44,370 bases of DNA from Flavobacteriaceae bacterium (lineage in GTDB: Bacteria > Bacteroidota > Bacteroidia > Flavobacteriales > Flavobacteriaceae): assembly GCA_024644725.1 (NCBI GenBank), contig JAHEHE010000014.1, positions 1-44,370 of the forward strand. The letters are read 5' to 3'. Of this stretch, positions 1 to 8,790 are shown piece after piece. Made by a program: the position numbers and the translations under genes. The notes under the pieces were generated by a model. It searched no databases and was not told the origin of the DNA. It was given only the letters and a program-made list of their open reading frames with translations. The first letter of the stretch is position 1, and every line of letters begins with the position of its first letter.

Positions 1-1113
1 GTTTTTTCGTCTTTTCATCTCGTTGAAGAGCTGTACGGAGAGTTTGGCTCCAGTGCATCCCAGTGGGTGTCCGAGTGAGATTGCCCCTCCGTTCACATTA
101 ACCGTTTCAGGGTTCATGCCGAGTTCCCGAATGACCGCCAATGATTGTGAGGCAAAGGCTTCATTGAGCTCAATGAGCTCAATGTCATTAAGTTTCAGTC
201 CGGCAAACTCCAGTGCTTTGGGAACGGCCTTGACGGGTCCTATCCCCATGATTTTCGGATCCACGCCCACGGCTGCATACGATACCATGCGGGCGATGGG
301 TTCCAGGTTCAGCTCTTTGACCATTTCCTCAGACATGACCAGGACAAAAGCGGCTCCGTCACTCATTTGCGAGGAATTTCCTGCAGTAACACTTCCGCGA
401 TTCGCAAAAACGGGTCTGAGCTTGGCTAGAGCTTCGATGCTTGTTCCCTTCCTCGGCCCTTCATCCGATTTTACCGTATAACTTTTTGTCGCTCTCTTCC
501 CCTTGTCATCCAGGTATACCTGTTCGACCTCAATGGGCACGATGTCTTCATCAAACAGACCCTCTTTCTGCGCTTTCAGGGATTTCATATGCGAACCGTA
601 GGAAAATTCGTCCTGATCTTCACGGCTGACTTTGTATTTCTGCGCCACGGCTTCGGCTGTGAGTCCCATACCCCAATAGTAGTCTTCATGCCCTTCTTTG
701 GCTGACTGGTAATTGGGAACCGGCCTGTAGCCTCCCATGGGAATGTAACTCATGCTTTCAACACCGCCCGCAATGATGCAATGGGCCATGCCCGACTGTA
801 TTTTGGCCGTTGCGATGCTTATCGTCTCCAAACCAGAGGCGCAGTAGCGGTTCACGGTCATGCCCGCCACTTCATCGCTTTTGATTCCCATCAAAGAGAT
901 CAGTCGTCCGACGTTGAGCCCCTGCTCGGCTTCCGGCATGGCGTTTCCGACGATTACATCGTCAATTCGGCTCTTATCCAGAGCAGGAACTTGTCCCAGC
1001 AGATGTTCTATGGTTTCAGCGGCCAGCTCATCCGGTCTTTTGAATCTGAAGGTTCCGCGGGGTGCTTTTCCGACCGCGGTCCTGTATCCTTTAATTATAT
1101 AGGCTGTCTTCAT
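1..1113 (-). CDS. fadA: Acetyl-CoA acyltransferase (thiolase II), partial
   Basis: This thiolase performs the last step of beta-oxidation, cleaving 3-ketoacyl-CoA to acetyl-CoA and a shortened acyl-CoA. It begins at ATG 1113 and runs off the left edge after 371 codons; thiolases are about 390 residues, so only around 20 C-terminal residues are missing. The acylated cysteine is Cys91 in NRYCASG, the LNEAFA motif follows, and the GHPLGCTGAK motif with the catalytic histidine lies close to the edge. It starts 3 bases after the stop of the upstream FadN-type gene, so the two are surely co-transcribed and probably form a trifunctional-like complex. The C-terminal catalytic cysteine is outside the window and cannot be checked. 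Confidence 0.93.
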   Translation of the reverse strand, partial: MKTAYIIKGYRTAVGKAPRGTFRFKRPDELAAETIEHLLGQVPALDKSRIDDVIVGNAMPEAEQGLNVGRLISLMGIKSDEVAGMTVNRYCASGLETISIATAKIQSGMAHCIIAGGVESMSYIPMGGYRPVPNYQSAKEGHEDYYWGMGLTAEAVAQKYKVSREDQDEFSYGSHMKSLKAQKEGLFDEDIVPIEVEQVYLDDKGKRATKSYTVKSDEGPRKGTSIEALAKLRPVFANRGSVTAGNSSQMSDGAAFVLVMSEEMVKELNLEPIARMVSYAAVGVDPKIMGIGPVKAVPKALEFAGLKLNDIELIELNEAFASQSLAVIRELGMNPETVNVNGGAISLGHPLGCTGAKLSVQLFNEMKRRKN

Positions 1114-1116
1114 AAT

Positions 1117-3522
1117 CTAGTTTCTAAGAGGTTTACCTGTTTTCAAGGTGTGTTCTATGCGCTCAAGTGTTTTTCTCTCGGTCAAAAGCGAGAGAATGGC
1201 CTCACGTTCAAGGTCCAGCAGATATTGCTCACTCACCATTGTTGGTTCCGAGAGATCTCCACCGGCCATGACATAGCCCAGTTTGTTTGCGATTTTCTTG
1301 TCATGTTCAGAGGCGTATTTGCCCTGGAACAAGCTGTCGGTTCCAACCAGGAACATTCCCATTGCCTGCTGGCCCAGTACCTTGACCTGCTGAGGTGCAG
1401 GTTGGGTGTATCCGTCTTCGAGCATTTGAAGCGCGTGCCTTTTTGCAGTGGCAATCTGCCTGTCTGCATTGACTACAACCAGGTCCTTGCCGTGCTGATA
1501 GTATCCCATATCATAGGCTTCCACAGCCGAGGTGGCCACTTTGGCCATGGCAATATTGATAAACGCATCTCGCAGTCGATTCAGTTTTACATCATCTTTG
1601 GCCCAGAGATCCGAGACCCGTTTGGTCATTTCTTTGGTTCCGGCTCCTGCAGGAATGATACCCACTCCGAATTCGACCAGTCCTGTATAGGTTTCGGCTG
1701 CGGCAATCACCTTGTCAGCGTGCATGCTCATTTCACAGGCTCCGCCAAAGGTCATCCCCCGCGGGGTGATCAGTGTAGGCACAGAGCTGTAGCGAAGACG
1801 CATCACGGTGTCCTGAAACATCTTGGTTGCCATTGCGAGCTCGTCGTACTCCTGTTCTATGGCAAGCATGAAGGCCATGGCCAGGTTGGCTCCCACTGAA
1901 AAATTTGCCGCCTGGTTCCCTAAAATCACGGCTTCGTATTCCTGTTCAGCCAGGTCAATTCCTTTATTGACCGCTTGAAGGACCCCGCCTCCAATTGTAT
2001 TCATTTTCGACTGAAATTCAACGTTTAAAACTCCATCACCTAAATGTTGAATTGAAGCCTCGCTGTTGTTCCAGATCGTTTGGGCCCCACGAATGTTGTC
2101 AAGTATGATAAAGGCATCCTGCCCGGGTACTTTGAGCTGTTCGTTTTTCTCCAGGTCGTAATAGAATGAGGCGCCATTCTGAACTGTGTAGAAAGATTTC
2201 TGTCCATTCTTCAGCATCTCTTTCACCCACTGTCCCGCTTCATAGCCTTCTTCAGAGATGAGTTCCAATCCTTTTTCGACACCTATGGCATCCCATATCT
2301 GGAAGGGTCCGTGCTCCCAGCCGAATCCCGCGCGCATCGCATCGTCGATTCGATAGAGTTCATCGGAGATTTCCGGAATTCTGTTTGATGCGTAAGCGAA
2401 CAGGGCAGCGAGGGTTTTTCTGTAGAACTCTCCAGCCTTGTCCTGACCCGTGATCAGAACCGCAAACCTGTCGATTACCTTGTCAATGTTCTTGGTCAGG
2501 TTGAGGGTCGCGAATTTCACTTTTTTTGATTCTTTATACTCCAGGGAGTTTAGATCCAGGGCCAGTATTTTCTTTTTCCCATCCGCATCAGTTATTTTCT
2601 TGTAGAAACCTTGCCCGGATTTGCTGCCCAGCCATTCCTTATCCATCATGGTTTGAACAAAATCAGGAATTTTGAACGTCTCCTGCATTTCATCTTCAGG
2701 GGCATTGTTGGCAACTCCATTGGCCGTGTGCACAAGCGTGTCAAGCCCAACCACATCAATTGTTCTGAAGGTTGCTGATTTGGGCCGCCCGATCAGGGGA
2801 CCCGACAGTTTATCAACTTCCGCCACCGTCAAATCGAGTTCTTTCACAATGTGAAACAAGCTCATGATACCAAATATCCCAATTCGGTTTCCAATAAAAG
2901 CCGGGGTGTCTTTGGCCAGCACTGAGGTCTTGCCTAAAAACTTTTCACCGTATTCCATCAAAAAATCGACGACTTTTTGATCACAATTAGGTCCGGGTAC
3001 CACTTCAAACAACTTCAAGTATCGGGGTGGGTTGAAAAAATGGGTTACCGCAAAGTGTTTCTGAAAATCTTCGCTGCGTCCCTCGTTCATCATGCTAATG
3101 GGGATACCCGAGGTGTTTGATGTGACCAAAGTGCCTTTTCTCCTGTGGGCCTCAATCTTTTCAAATACCTGCTTCTTAATGTCGAGTCTTTCAACTACCA
3201 CTTCAATCACCCAATCGGCTTTCTCAATGCGCTGTATGTCGTCTTCAAGGTTTCCTGTAGAAATCCGATGGGCATAGGAGGCACTGTAGATTGGCGAAGG
3301 TTTTGACTTGAGTGAGGCCTGGAGACTGTCATTTACGATTCGGTTTCTTACCTGTGGATTCTTGAGATCCAATCCTTTGGCTTTTTCCTTTTCGGACAAT
3401 TCTCTGGGCACAATGTCCAGTAAAAGGACTTCTACCCCGATGTTGGCGAAATGACAGGCGATGCCTGAGCCCATGATCCCGGAACCGATAACAGCTACTT
3501 TTTTAATGCGTCGTTTTTTCAT
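1117..3522 (-). CDS. fadN: 3-hydroxyacyl-CoA dehydrogenase / enoyl-CoA hydratase (FadN type)
   Basis: This bifunctional beta-oxidation enzyme has 801 residues. The NAD-binding Rossmann motif GSGIMGSG is at residues 13-20 and the HAD motif THFFNPP near residue 160, followed by two HAD C-terminal repeats. The crotonase (hydratase) domain sits at the C-terminal end, roughly residues 490-700, and both acidic catalytic positions seem present (GGACE and GLVEFGVG). This order, dehydrogenase then hydratase, is the reverse of E. coli FadB and matches Bacillus FadN-like proteins. It lies between a MarR regulator (34-base gap) and fadA (3-base gap), so it is part of a regulated fatty-acid degradation operon. 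The symbol rests on domain order and length. Confidence 0.92.
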   Translation of the reverse strand: MKKRRIKKVAVIGSGIMGSGIACHFANIGVEVLLLDIVPRELSEKEKAKGLDLKNPQVRNRIVNDSLQASLKSKPSPIYSASYAHRISTGNLEDDIQRIEKADWVIEVVVERLDIKKQVFEKIEAHRRKGTLVTSNTSGIPISMMNEGRSEDFQKHFAVTHFFNPPRYLKLFEVVPGPNCDQKVVDFLMEYGEKFLGKTSVLAKDTPAFIGNRIGIFGIMSLFHIVKELDLTVAEVDKLSGPLIGRPKSATFRTIDVVGLDTLVHTANGVANNAPEDEMQETFKIPDFVQTMMDKEWLGSKSGQGFYKKITDADGKKKILALDLNSLEYKESKKVKFATLNLTKNIDKVIDRFAVLITGQDKAGEFYRKTLAALFAYASNRIPEISDELYRIDDAMRAGFGWEHGPFQIWDAIGVEKGLELISEEGYEAGQWVKEMLKNGQKSFYTVQNGASFYYDLEKNEQLKVPGQDAFIILDNIRGAQTIWNNSEASIQHLGDGVLNVEFQSKMNTIGGGVLQAVNKGIDLAEQEYEAVILGNQAANFSVGANLAMAFMLAIEQEYDELAMATKMFQDTVMRLRYSSVPTLITPRGMTFGGACEMSMHADKVIAAAETYTGLVEFGVGIIPAGAGTKEMTKRVSDLWAKDDVKLNRLRDAFINIAMAKVATSAVEAYDMGYYQHGKDLVVVNADRQIATAKRHALQMLEDGYTQPAPQQVKVLGQQAMGMFLVGTDSLFQGKYASEHDKKIANKLGYVMAGGDLSEPTMVSEQYLLDLEREAILSLLTERKTLERIEHTLKTGKPLRN

Positions 3523-3556
3523 CTATACATGAATTTTCATATGAATTCTCCAGTGG

Positions 3557-3997
3557 TTAATCCTCAAAAATGGCCCTTTCCTGAATGAGTTGGTTGATCA
3601 TTTCCGTCACCTCGAAAAAGTGATCGATTTTAATTTCATCCACCTTGTCTCTGATGGCCTGGTTAAACTTGTACACGGAAGCTTTGGATATTTCCCTTTT
3701 CTCCCTTCCGAGATCCGTCAGTTTGATAAAAACTCCTCTTCCATCCTGAGGATTTCGTTCCCTGCAGATGAGACCTTTTTCTTCCATGCTTTTCAGGGTT
3801 CTGGAAAGACTTGTAGCTTCCATTCCCATGGAAGGTCCAAGAGAGGTTGATGGAGTTCCATCTTCCTGGTCTATGTAGAGAAGGGCCATTGCCATCGCCA
3901 TGGTGCTCTGGTGTTTTGCTGCCTGTTCATTATAGGATTTGGCCACTGCCTGCCATGTGGCTCGCAATGCATGATCAATGGTTTTCTCTTTCTGCAT
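3557..3997 (-). CDS. MarR-family transcriptional regulator
   Basis: A winged-helix repressor of about 146 residues. The core MEATSLSRTLKSMEEKGL is a typical MarR recognition helix and the RNPQDGRGVFIKLT stretch that follows is the beta wing. I chose ATG 3997 over the in-frame TTG at 4003 because a perfect -7 box (minus strand, 4008-4001) lies just upstream. The resulting transcript would be leaderless or nearly so. It is the first gene of the beta-oxidation operon, so by context it likely represses fadN-fadA and itself and responds to an acyl-CoA or fatty acid. The ligand is inference. Confidence 0.9.
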   Translation of the reverse strand: MQKEKTIDHALRATWQAVAKSYNEQAAKHQSTMAMAMALLYIDQEDGTPSTSLGPSMGMEATSLSRTLKSMEEKGLICRERNPQDGRGVFIKLTDLGREKREISKASVYKFNQAIRDKVDEIKIDHFFEVTEMINQLIQERAIFED

Positions 3998-4000
3998 GCC

Positions 4001-4008
4001 CAAATATA
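4001..4008 (-). promoter_or_regulatory. -7 promoter box of marR-fadN-fadA
   Basis: On the minus strand this reads TATATTTG, an exact match to the Bacteroidetes -7 consensus TAnnTTTG. It ends only 3 bases before the ATG at 3997, so transcription would start at or very near the start codon. No clear -33 TTTG is seen. Confidence 0.6.
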
Positions 4009-4019
4009 AAAAATAATAC

Positions 4020-4031
4020 TATGCACGCATA
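4020..4031. promoter_or_regulatory. Operator-like palindrome upstream of marR
   Basis: TATGC-AC-GCATA: two perfect 5-bp arms around a 2-bp spacer. It lies 11 bp upstream of the -7 box of the marR operon, inside the 115-bp gap shared with the divergent gene at 4113. Position and symmetry fit a MarR binding site giving autorepression; the protein-site match is inferred. Confidence 0.5.
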
Positions 4032-4068
4032 ATAAAATTAAAAAAAGTTGTCATTCAAATAATATTTG

Positions 4069-4077
4069 TAATTTTAG
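4069..4077 (+). promoter_or_regulatory. Possible promoter of the 4113 gene
   Basis: TAATTTTAG resembles TAnnTTTG with one mismatch, and a TTG at 4048-4050 lies 18 bases upstream, within the spacing known for Bacteroidetes promoters. The predicted transcript would have a leader of roughly 30 bases. It faces away from the marR promoter. Confidence 0.35.
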
Positions 4078-4112
4078 AACACAACGAATAATCAACCTAT
4101 AACTGGCACTTT

Positions 4113-4808
4113 ATGGAAGTAAGAGAATTAATCGGTAAAATCACTTTGCAAGAAAATGTGAGCCCCATTGAAAGGAATAAGATCAGTGGTACCTTCGTTA
4201 TCCACATTCCCAACCCGTTAGCTACATATTACAGTCGTTTTACAGAGGTTAACCGGCCCAATTCCATTGTTTTCGTCACAAAAGATGCAGTCTCCTTCGA
4301 GAAGATTCTAAGGGCGACGAGCAAGATCAATGCACAGTTCGACTATGGAATAAGTGGGGCCAAGTGTGAGGTGATGATTGGTAAAAACAAATACAGCGGA
4401 ATTCGTGTCTTTGGCATAAAACGCTATTCCAACATCGACACAATCCAGAAAGCATACAAGGATTCGGGGTTCGACTTTCATAAGAACGTTAGGATGAGCA
4501 AAGGTACCGACGCCCTTATTCGCGTGAACAAATTTTTCAACATCATCGATGTTGAAGAGGCTATCTACAGATCGCCGAATAACCCGGATCGTTTTTATTT
4601 TGAGGTGCCTCGTTACATGGACTGGCCGGAGTTCAGGGAACTCACCTTCGATATAAAAAACAATATTTCAGTCATCAACTACGACATCGCCAAGGGTATT
4701 TTCTACGAAAACGAAGGCATCACCGACATGCTTCGTGTCATCAAGCCAAACATCAGTGTGGATATGGTCAAGACCATTCGTGAAAAGTACCTCGACCGGC
4801 TCTCCTGA
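4113..4808 (+). CDS. Conserved-looking cytoplasmic protein of unknown function
   Basis: I do not recognise a family. The 231-residue product has no signal peptide or membrane segment, is rich in aromatic and charged residues and is spread evenly along its length, suggesting one or two compact alpha/beta domains. It is divergent from the MarR beta-oxidation operon and 57 bases upstream of a NatA-like ABC ATPase that appears to have its own promoter. It could be read through into the ABC operon, but nothing in the sequence ties it functionally to either neighbour. Confidence 0.75.
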   Translation: MEVRELIGKITLQENVSPIERNKISGTFVIHIPNPLATYYSRFTEVNRPNSIVFVTKDAVSFEKILRATSKINAQFDYGISGAKCEVMIGKNKYSGIRVFGIKRYSNIDTIQKAYKDSGFDFHKNVRMSKGTDALIRVNKFFNIIDVEEAIYRSPNNPDRFYFEVPRYMDWPEFRELTFDIKNNISVINYDIAKGIFYENEGITDMLRVIKPNISVDMVKTIREKYLDRLS

Positions 4809-4840
4809 TTTTTTATATTCGGATTCGCCTGAGATATTCC

Positions 4841-4848
4841 TATATTTG
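4841..4848 (+). promoter_or_regulatory. -7 promoter box of the ABC exporter operon
   Basis: TATATTTG matches TAnnTTTG exactly and lies 17 bases before the ATG at 4866, giving a short leader. It would drive the ATPase, permease and response regulator genes separately from the upstream unknown gene. The -33 element is not obvious. Confidence 0.55.
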
Positions 4849-4865
4849 AATTTCTAAAATTCAAA

Positions 4866-5819
4866 ATGGAAAAGATACTCATCGCCGATAAAGTCGTAAA
4901 GAACTTCGGTAATTTCAAGGCTCTTAACGAAGTTTCCATTTCGGTTCCGAAAGGAAGTATTTTCGGCCTGCTCGGACCTAATGGCGCAGGCAAGACAACT
5001 TTCATTCGCATTATCAATCAGATCACCATGCCGGATGAAGGAGAGGTTCTTTTCGACGGTCGAAAGCTCAGGCCAGAAGACGTGCACCAGATCGGTTATC
5101 TGCCGGAAGAAAGAGGACTCTACAAAAGGATGAAGGTAGGCGAGCAGGCACTTTACCTGGCCCAGCTCAAAGGGATGTCTAAAAATGATGCAAAAACGAA
5201 GCTCAAGGAATGGTTCGAGAAATTCGACATCGGACCCTGGTGGAATAAAAAAGTGGAAGAGCTATCCAAAGGCATGGCTCAAAAGGTTCAATTCATAATT
5301 ACGGTTCTTCACGAACCGAAGCTCTTGATCTTTGACGAGCCCTTCAGTGGTTTTGATCCGATAAACGCGAACCTGATCAAAGATGAGATTCTCGACCTGA
5401 AAAAGAAAGGCGCTTCGATCATCTTTTCTACGCATCGCATGGAGTCTGTAGAGGAGCTCTGCGAGTACATTGCCCTGATTCACGAGTCGAACAAGGTTTT
5501 GGACGGACGGCTTCTGGACATTAAAAAACAGTTCAAGACCAATACCTATGAAGTAGGTTTGGTCACCGACCAGAAAGATGACCTTATGCGGGATTTGAAT
5601 GAACGCTTTGTCGTGAGTGAAGCGGATTTCAAATCGCTTGAAGATGACTTGAAACTCAACATCAAACTGGCAAACGGGGACACCTCCACCGAACTGATTC
5701 GCTATCTCAATACCAAGGCCACCATCAATCACTATGTGGAGCTTATCCCAAGCGCAAATGATATTTTCATCCAAACGGTAAACAGTAATTCCAAGACGAT
5801 ACAGGCAAACGCATTATGA
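4866..5819 (+). CDS. ABC transporter ATP-binding protein, NatA-like
   Basis: The cytoplasmic ATPase of an ABC-2 type exporter (317 residues). Walker A is GPNGAGKT at 37-44, the signature is the degenerate LSKGM, and Walker B reads LLIFDEP followed by SGFDP; the switch histidine is in STHRM. The 100 residues after the nucleotide-binding domain match the extra C-terminal domain (DUF4162 type) common in NatA-like exporters. Its stop overlaps the permease start by 4 bases (ATGA), so ATPase and permease are translationally coupled. The substrate is unknown; Na+ export is known for Bacillus NatAB but cannot be assumed here. Confidence 0.92.
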   Translation: MEKILIADKVVKNFGNFKALNEVSISVPKGSIFGLLGPNGAGKTTFIRIINQITMPDEGEVLFDGRKLRPEDVHQIGYLPEERGLYKRMKVGEQALYLAQLKGMSKNDAKTKLKEWFEKFDIGPWWNKKVEELSKGMAQKVQFIITVLHEPKLLIFDEPFSGFDPINANLIKDEILDLKKKGASIIFSTHRMESVEELCEYIALIHESNKVLDGRLLDIKKQFKTNTYEVGLVTDQKDDLMRDLNERFVVSEADFKSLEDDLKLNIKLANGDTSTELIRYLNTKATINHYVELIPSANDIFIQTVNSNSKTIQANAL

Positions 5820-7138
5820 AAAAACTTCTTTTGATCATCGAAAGGGAATTTCTGTCGAAGGTGAGGAATCGAACCTTCATCATCATGACCTTTCTCAGCC
5901 CTGTGCTTATGGTGGGCATGATTGCCCTGGTTGTTTTGTTGACCAAGAGCAGCATTGAAAAGAACACCTCTGTTGCCTATGTTGATGCTTCTGGGCTTTT
6001 TTCTCCGGATGACTTCGACAGCAAGACGATTGACTTTGAAAACATGACGGAAATTGGTTTTGAAAAAGCGAAAATCATCGTTCAGGAATCTTCACACGAA
6101 GGTCTGCTTTTCATTCCCAGAGGAGATTCCATTGATGTCATCGCAGAGGGGGTTCAATTCTTTTCGGAGGAGTCTCCGAGCATGATCACTGTCGGGGAAG
6201 TCGAGAATTTGTTGCGCACCAAGCTCGAGAGCGAGAAAATGGTCCAGTCGGGCATTGATCTGAACAAGCTCGAGACTTCCAAGGTGAAACTCGACATTAA
6301 ACTCTCCAATTTCAGCGGAATCAAATCTTCGAAGCTCATCAACGGCATTCGAATTGCCATTGGAATGGGTGCAGGGTATTTGATCATGATGTTCATCCTG
6401 ATTTACGGTGCGATGGTCATGCGAAGCGTGATCGAAGAGAAGACAAGTCGTATCATCGAGGTGATCATCTCGTCGGTCAAGCCCTTTCAACTTATGTTGG
6501 GCAAAATTTTTGGAACAGCAGCAGCCGGGCTTACCCAGTTTTTGATCTGGGGCCTTTTGATCACCATGATCTTTGTAGGGAGCTCTTATTTCTTTGGGGT
6601 CGATCTCAGCGAGGCTTCCAACGCAAATCCCAATATGGCGGTCCAGCAAATGGATGCTCAAATGGAGATGATTTCCCAGGATGAGAATCAAACCCTCTTC
6701 ACCGAGCTACTCAATCTTCCTCTCGTGAGCATGTTCGTGTATTTCATCCTTTATTTCCTGTTGGGATACTTGTTGTACAGCTCCCTGTATGCGGCCATTG
6801 GGGCTGCCGTAGACAATGAAACCGATACGCAGCAGTTCATGCTCCCTGTTCTTCTTCCACTGGTGCTCGGGGTTTACGTTGGTTTTGCAACTGTCATCAA
6901 TGATCCACATGGCACGATTGCCACTGTTTTCTCGATGATTCCTTTTACCTCGCCGATTGTCATGCTGATGCGCATTCCCTTTGGCGTACCCTGGTACCAA
7001 ATCCTGATTTCACTCATCCTGTTGCTCATGACATTTATCGTGGTGGTTTGGATTGCGGCCAAAATCTATCGAGTTGGAATCCTTATGTACGGAAAGAAGA
7101 CGAATTACAAAGAATTGATGAAATGGATCCGATACTGA
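5816..7138 (+). CDS. ABC-2 type permease, NatB-like
   Basis: The membrane partner of the preceding ATPase (440 residues). One membrane helix near residues 22-45 is followed by a long extracytoplasmic domain (about 45-180) and then five or so helices: near 185-205, 230-255, 305-335, 345-365 and 385-415. This layout, with a large loop after helix 1, is the NatB/CcmB-like ABC2_membrane_3 form. The sequence VIEEKTSRIIEVIISSVKP after the second helix is the conserved cytoplasmic coupling segment. The next gene, a response regulator, begins 16 bases later. Confidence 0.9.
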   Translation: MKKLLLIIEREFLSKVRNRTFIIMTFLSPVLMVGMIALVVLLTKSSIEKNTSVAYVDASGLFSPDDFDSKTIDFENMTEIGFEKAKIIVQESSHEGLLFIPRGDSIDVIAEGVQFFSEESPSMITVGEVENLLRTKLESEKMVQSGIDLNKLETSKVKLDIKLSNFSGIKSSKLINGIRIAIGMGAGYLIMMFILIYGAMVMRSVIEEKTSRIIEVIISSVKPFQLMLGKIFGTAAAGLTQFLIWGLLITMIFVGSSYFFGVDLSEASNANPNMAVQQMDAQMEMISQDENQTLFTELLNLPLVSMFVYFILYFLLGYLLYSSLYAAIGAAVDNETDTQQFMLPVLLPLVLGVYVGFATVINDPHGTIATVFSMIPFTSPIVMLMRIPFGVPWYQILISLILLLMTFIVVVWIAAKIYRVGILMYGKKTNYKELMKWIRY

Positions 7139-7154
7139 TCTAAAATATAATACC

Positions 7155-8318
7155 ATGTCAAGAATACTGATTGTTGAAGATGAAGACGCCATAAGAAGGG
7201 TTTTGTCCAAGATTATTCTCAATGAAGATGGCGAAATGGTCGTCGAGGAGGCCAAAGATGGGGCAGAAGGTTATGAGATGATCCAGAAAACGGATTACGA
7301 TCTTGTATTGTGTGACATCAAGATGCCCAAAATGGATGGGGTAGAGGTCCTTCAAAAGGTTCAGGAGATCAAACCTGAGATTCCTTTCATCATGATATCT
7401 GGGCACGGCGAGCTCGAGACAGCTGTTGAGACCATGCGTCTGGGTGCCTATGACTATATCTCAAAACCCCCGGATTTGAACAGGCTCCTCAATGCCATTC
7501 GAAATGCGCTTGACAAGAAGAGCCTGATCGTCGAGAACAAGAGGCTGAAAAAGAAGGTAGACAAGAACTATGAGATGATTGGTCAGGGGGAAGCCATACT
7601 CAAGATCAAAGAAATCATTGACAAGGTCGCTCCGACGGACGCACGGGTCCTGATCACAGGAGACAACGGTACTGGAAAGGAACTCGTTGCTCACTGGATT
7701 CATCAGAAAAGTGAACGATCGAAGAAACCCATGGTTGAGGTGAATTGCGCAGCTATACCATCCGAACTCATCGAGAGCGAGCTCTTTGGTCACATGAAAG
7801 GTTCCTTCACAGGAGCCAGCAAGGACCGGGCCGGGAAGTTCGAAGCGGCCAATAGTGGGACCATTTTTCTGGATGAAGTTGGTGACATGAGTCTATCTGC
7901 TCAAGCCAAGGTGCTTCGTGCCCTTCAGGAAAACAAGATCAATCGGGTCGGCAGTGACAAGGACATTAAAGTTGATGTTCGTGTTGTCGCAGCTACTAAT
8001 AAGGACCTCAAAAAAGAAATAGAGAAAGGGAAGTTCAGGGAGGATCTTTATCACCGACTTGCGGTAATTCTCATTCACGTTCCGTCCCTTGATGAGCGAA
8101 AAGAGGATATCCCGGAGCTCGTTTCACACTTTTGCAACCTAATTGCGGAAAGCCAGGGAAGCAGCACGAAAAAGTTCAGCAAAGATGCCCTGGGCCAGTT
8201 ACAGAACTACAGCTGGACCGGTAACATTCGCGAATTGAGAAATGTGGTTGAACGTTTGCTCATTCTGGGTGGAGAATCCATTTCCAAAGAAGACGTACTA
8301 AATTTTGCGGGTAAATAG
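7155..8318 (+). CDS. Sigma-54-type response regulator without DNA-binding domain
   Basis: A two-component response regulator of 387 residues. The receiver domain (1-120) has the acidic pocket EDED at 8-11, phospho-acceptor Asp54 in LCDIKMP and the conserved lysine in ISKPPD. An AAA+ sigma-54 activator domain follows from about residue 140 with Walker A GDNGTGKE, GSFTGA (Ser for the usual Ala of GAFTGA) and Walker B TIFLDEVGDM. The protein stops right after NIRELRNVVERLLIL and VLNFAGK, where NtrC-family proteins of 440-470 residues continue into a Fis-type helix-turn-helix. The convergent neighbour begins 9 bases on, so no HTH is hidden downstream. It may act without a specific enhancer or need a partner. 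No sensor kinase is in the window. Confidence 0.9.
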   Translation: MSRILIVEDEDAIRRVLSKIILNEDGEMVVEEAKDGAEGYEMIQKTDYDLVLCDIKMPKMDGVEVLQKVQEIKPEIPFIMISGHGELETAVETMRLGAYDYISKPPDLNRLLNAIRNALDKKSLIVENKRLKKKVDKNYEMIGQGEAILKIKEIIDKVAPTDARVLITGDNGTGKELVAHWIHQKSERSKKPMVEVNCAAIPSELIESELFGHMKGSFTGASKDRAGKFEAANSGTIFLDEVGDMSLSAQAKVLRALQENKINRVGSDKDIKVDVRVVAATNKDLKKEIEKGKFREDLYHRLAVILIHVPSLDERKEDIPELVSHFCNLIAESQGSSTKKFSKDALGQLQNYSWTGNIRELRNVVERLLILGGESISKEDVLNFAGK

Positions 8319-8327
8319 TTCGTCCAT

Positions 8328-8786
8328 TCAATTGCCCTGATGGTTGGGCCCCCGGCGTTTGAATTCAGAGAGCAATCGCCTGTTGAAATCCGCCTCAGCC
8401 TTATAGAGAAGGAGAAGTTTTCTAGGAGACAACACCTTTCCCAACTCCTTGTATTGCTCCTGTTTTGTCTCAAGAATATCCACTTCATTCTCAAACAGAC
8501 CCTTAAGGAAATCTGATGCCTGCGCATCCGAGAGAGCCTCTGGTCCTCCCATGGAATTCATCTTTTCTCGTTCAGCCCTTCGCTTTTCTACCCGTAGCTC
8601 GAATATCTTTTTTTCATAGGTGTTGTAGATGGGCCAGAATTTTTCTGCCTCTACCGAACTCAGGTCCAGTTCCTGGGTCAGATAGCCTGTCTTGAAGGCT
8701 TTCACTCTCTCGTGTTGGCCTCTCCCTTGAGACCAGGCTGCCATGCTCAGGCACAAAACGATTCCAAAAAACACTATTTTTTTCAT
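8328..8786 (-). CDS. Spy/CpxP-like periplasmic protein
   Basis: A secreted helical protein of about 152 residues, starting with MKKIVFFGIVLCLSMAAWSQ, a clear signal peptide. An upstream in-frame ATG at 8801 would overlap the preceding gene; I prefer 8786 because it lies 4 bases after that gene's stop and gives a normal signal. The mature part is charged and helical, with LDLSSVEAEKFWPIY and an LSPRKLLLLYKAE motif like those in Spy/CpxP-like proteins, often labelled sensors of ECF sigma factors in Flavobacteria. It is the third gene of the sigma operon and may bind misfolded proteins or metals in the periplasm and feed back on the sigma system. Confidence 0.8.
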   Translation of the reverse strand: MKKIVFFGIVLCLSMAAWSQGRGQHERVKAFKTGYLTQELDLSSVEAEKFWPIYNTYEKKIFELRVEKRRAEREKMNSMGGPEALSDAQASDFLKGLFENEVDILETKQEQYKELGKVLSPRKLLLLYKAEADFNRRLLSEFKRRGPNHQGN

Positions 8787-8790
8787 AATC

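Noticed and set aside
781-1899. Long plus-strand open frame (372 codons) opposite fadA/fadN
   Set aside because: It lies antisense to two clear beta-oxidation genes, is rich in His, Phe and Cys as mirror frames are, and has no recognisable domain.
4866-7138. Naming the ABC genes natA and natB with sodium as substrate
   Set aside because: The domain layout is NatAB-like, but many exporters of this form move other substrates and no context supports sodium.
8319-8330. Frameshift that could have removed an HTH from the sigma-54 activator
   Set aside because: The stop is followed within 9 bases by the end of a convergent intact gene, so no room exists for a lost domain remnant.
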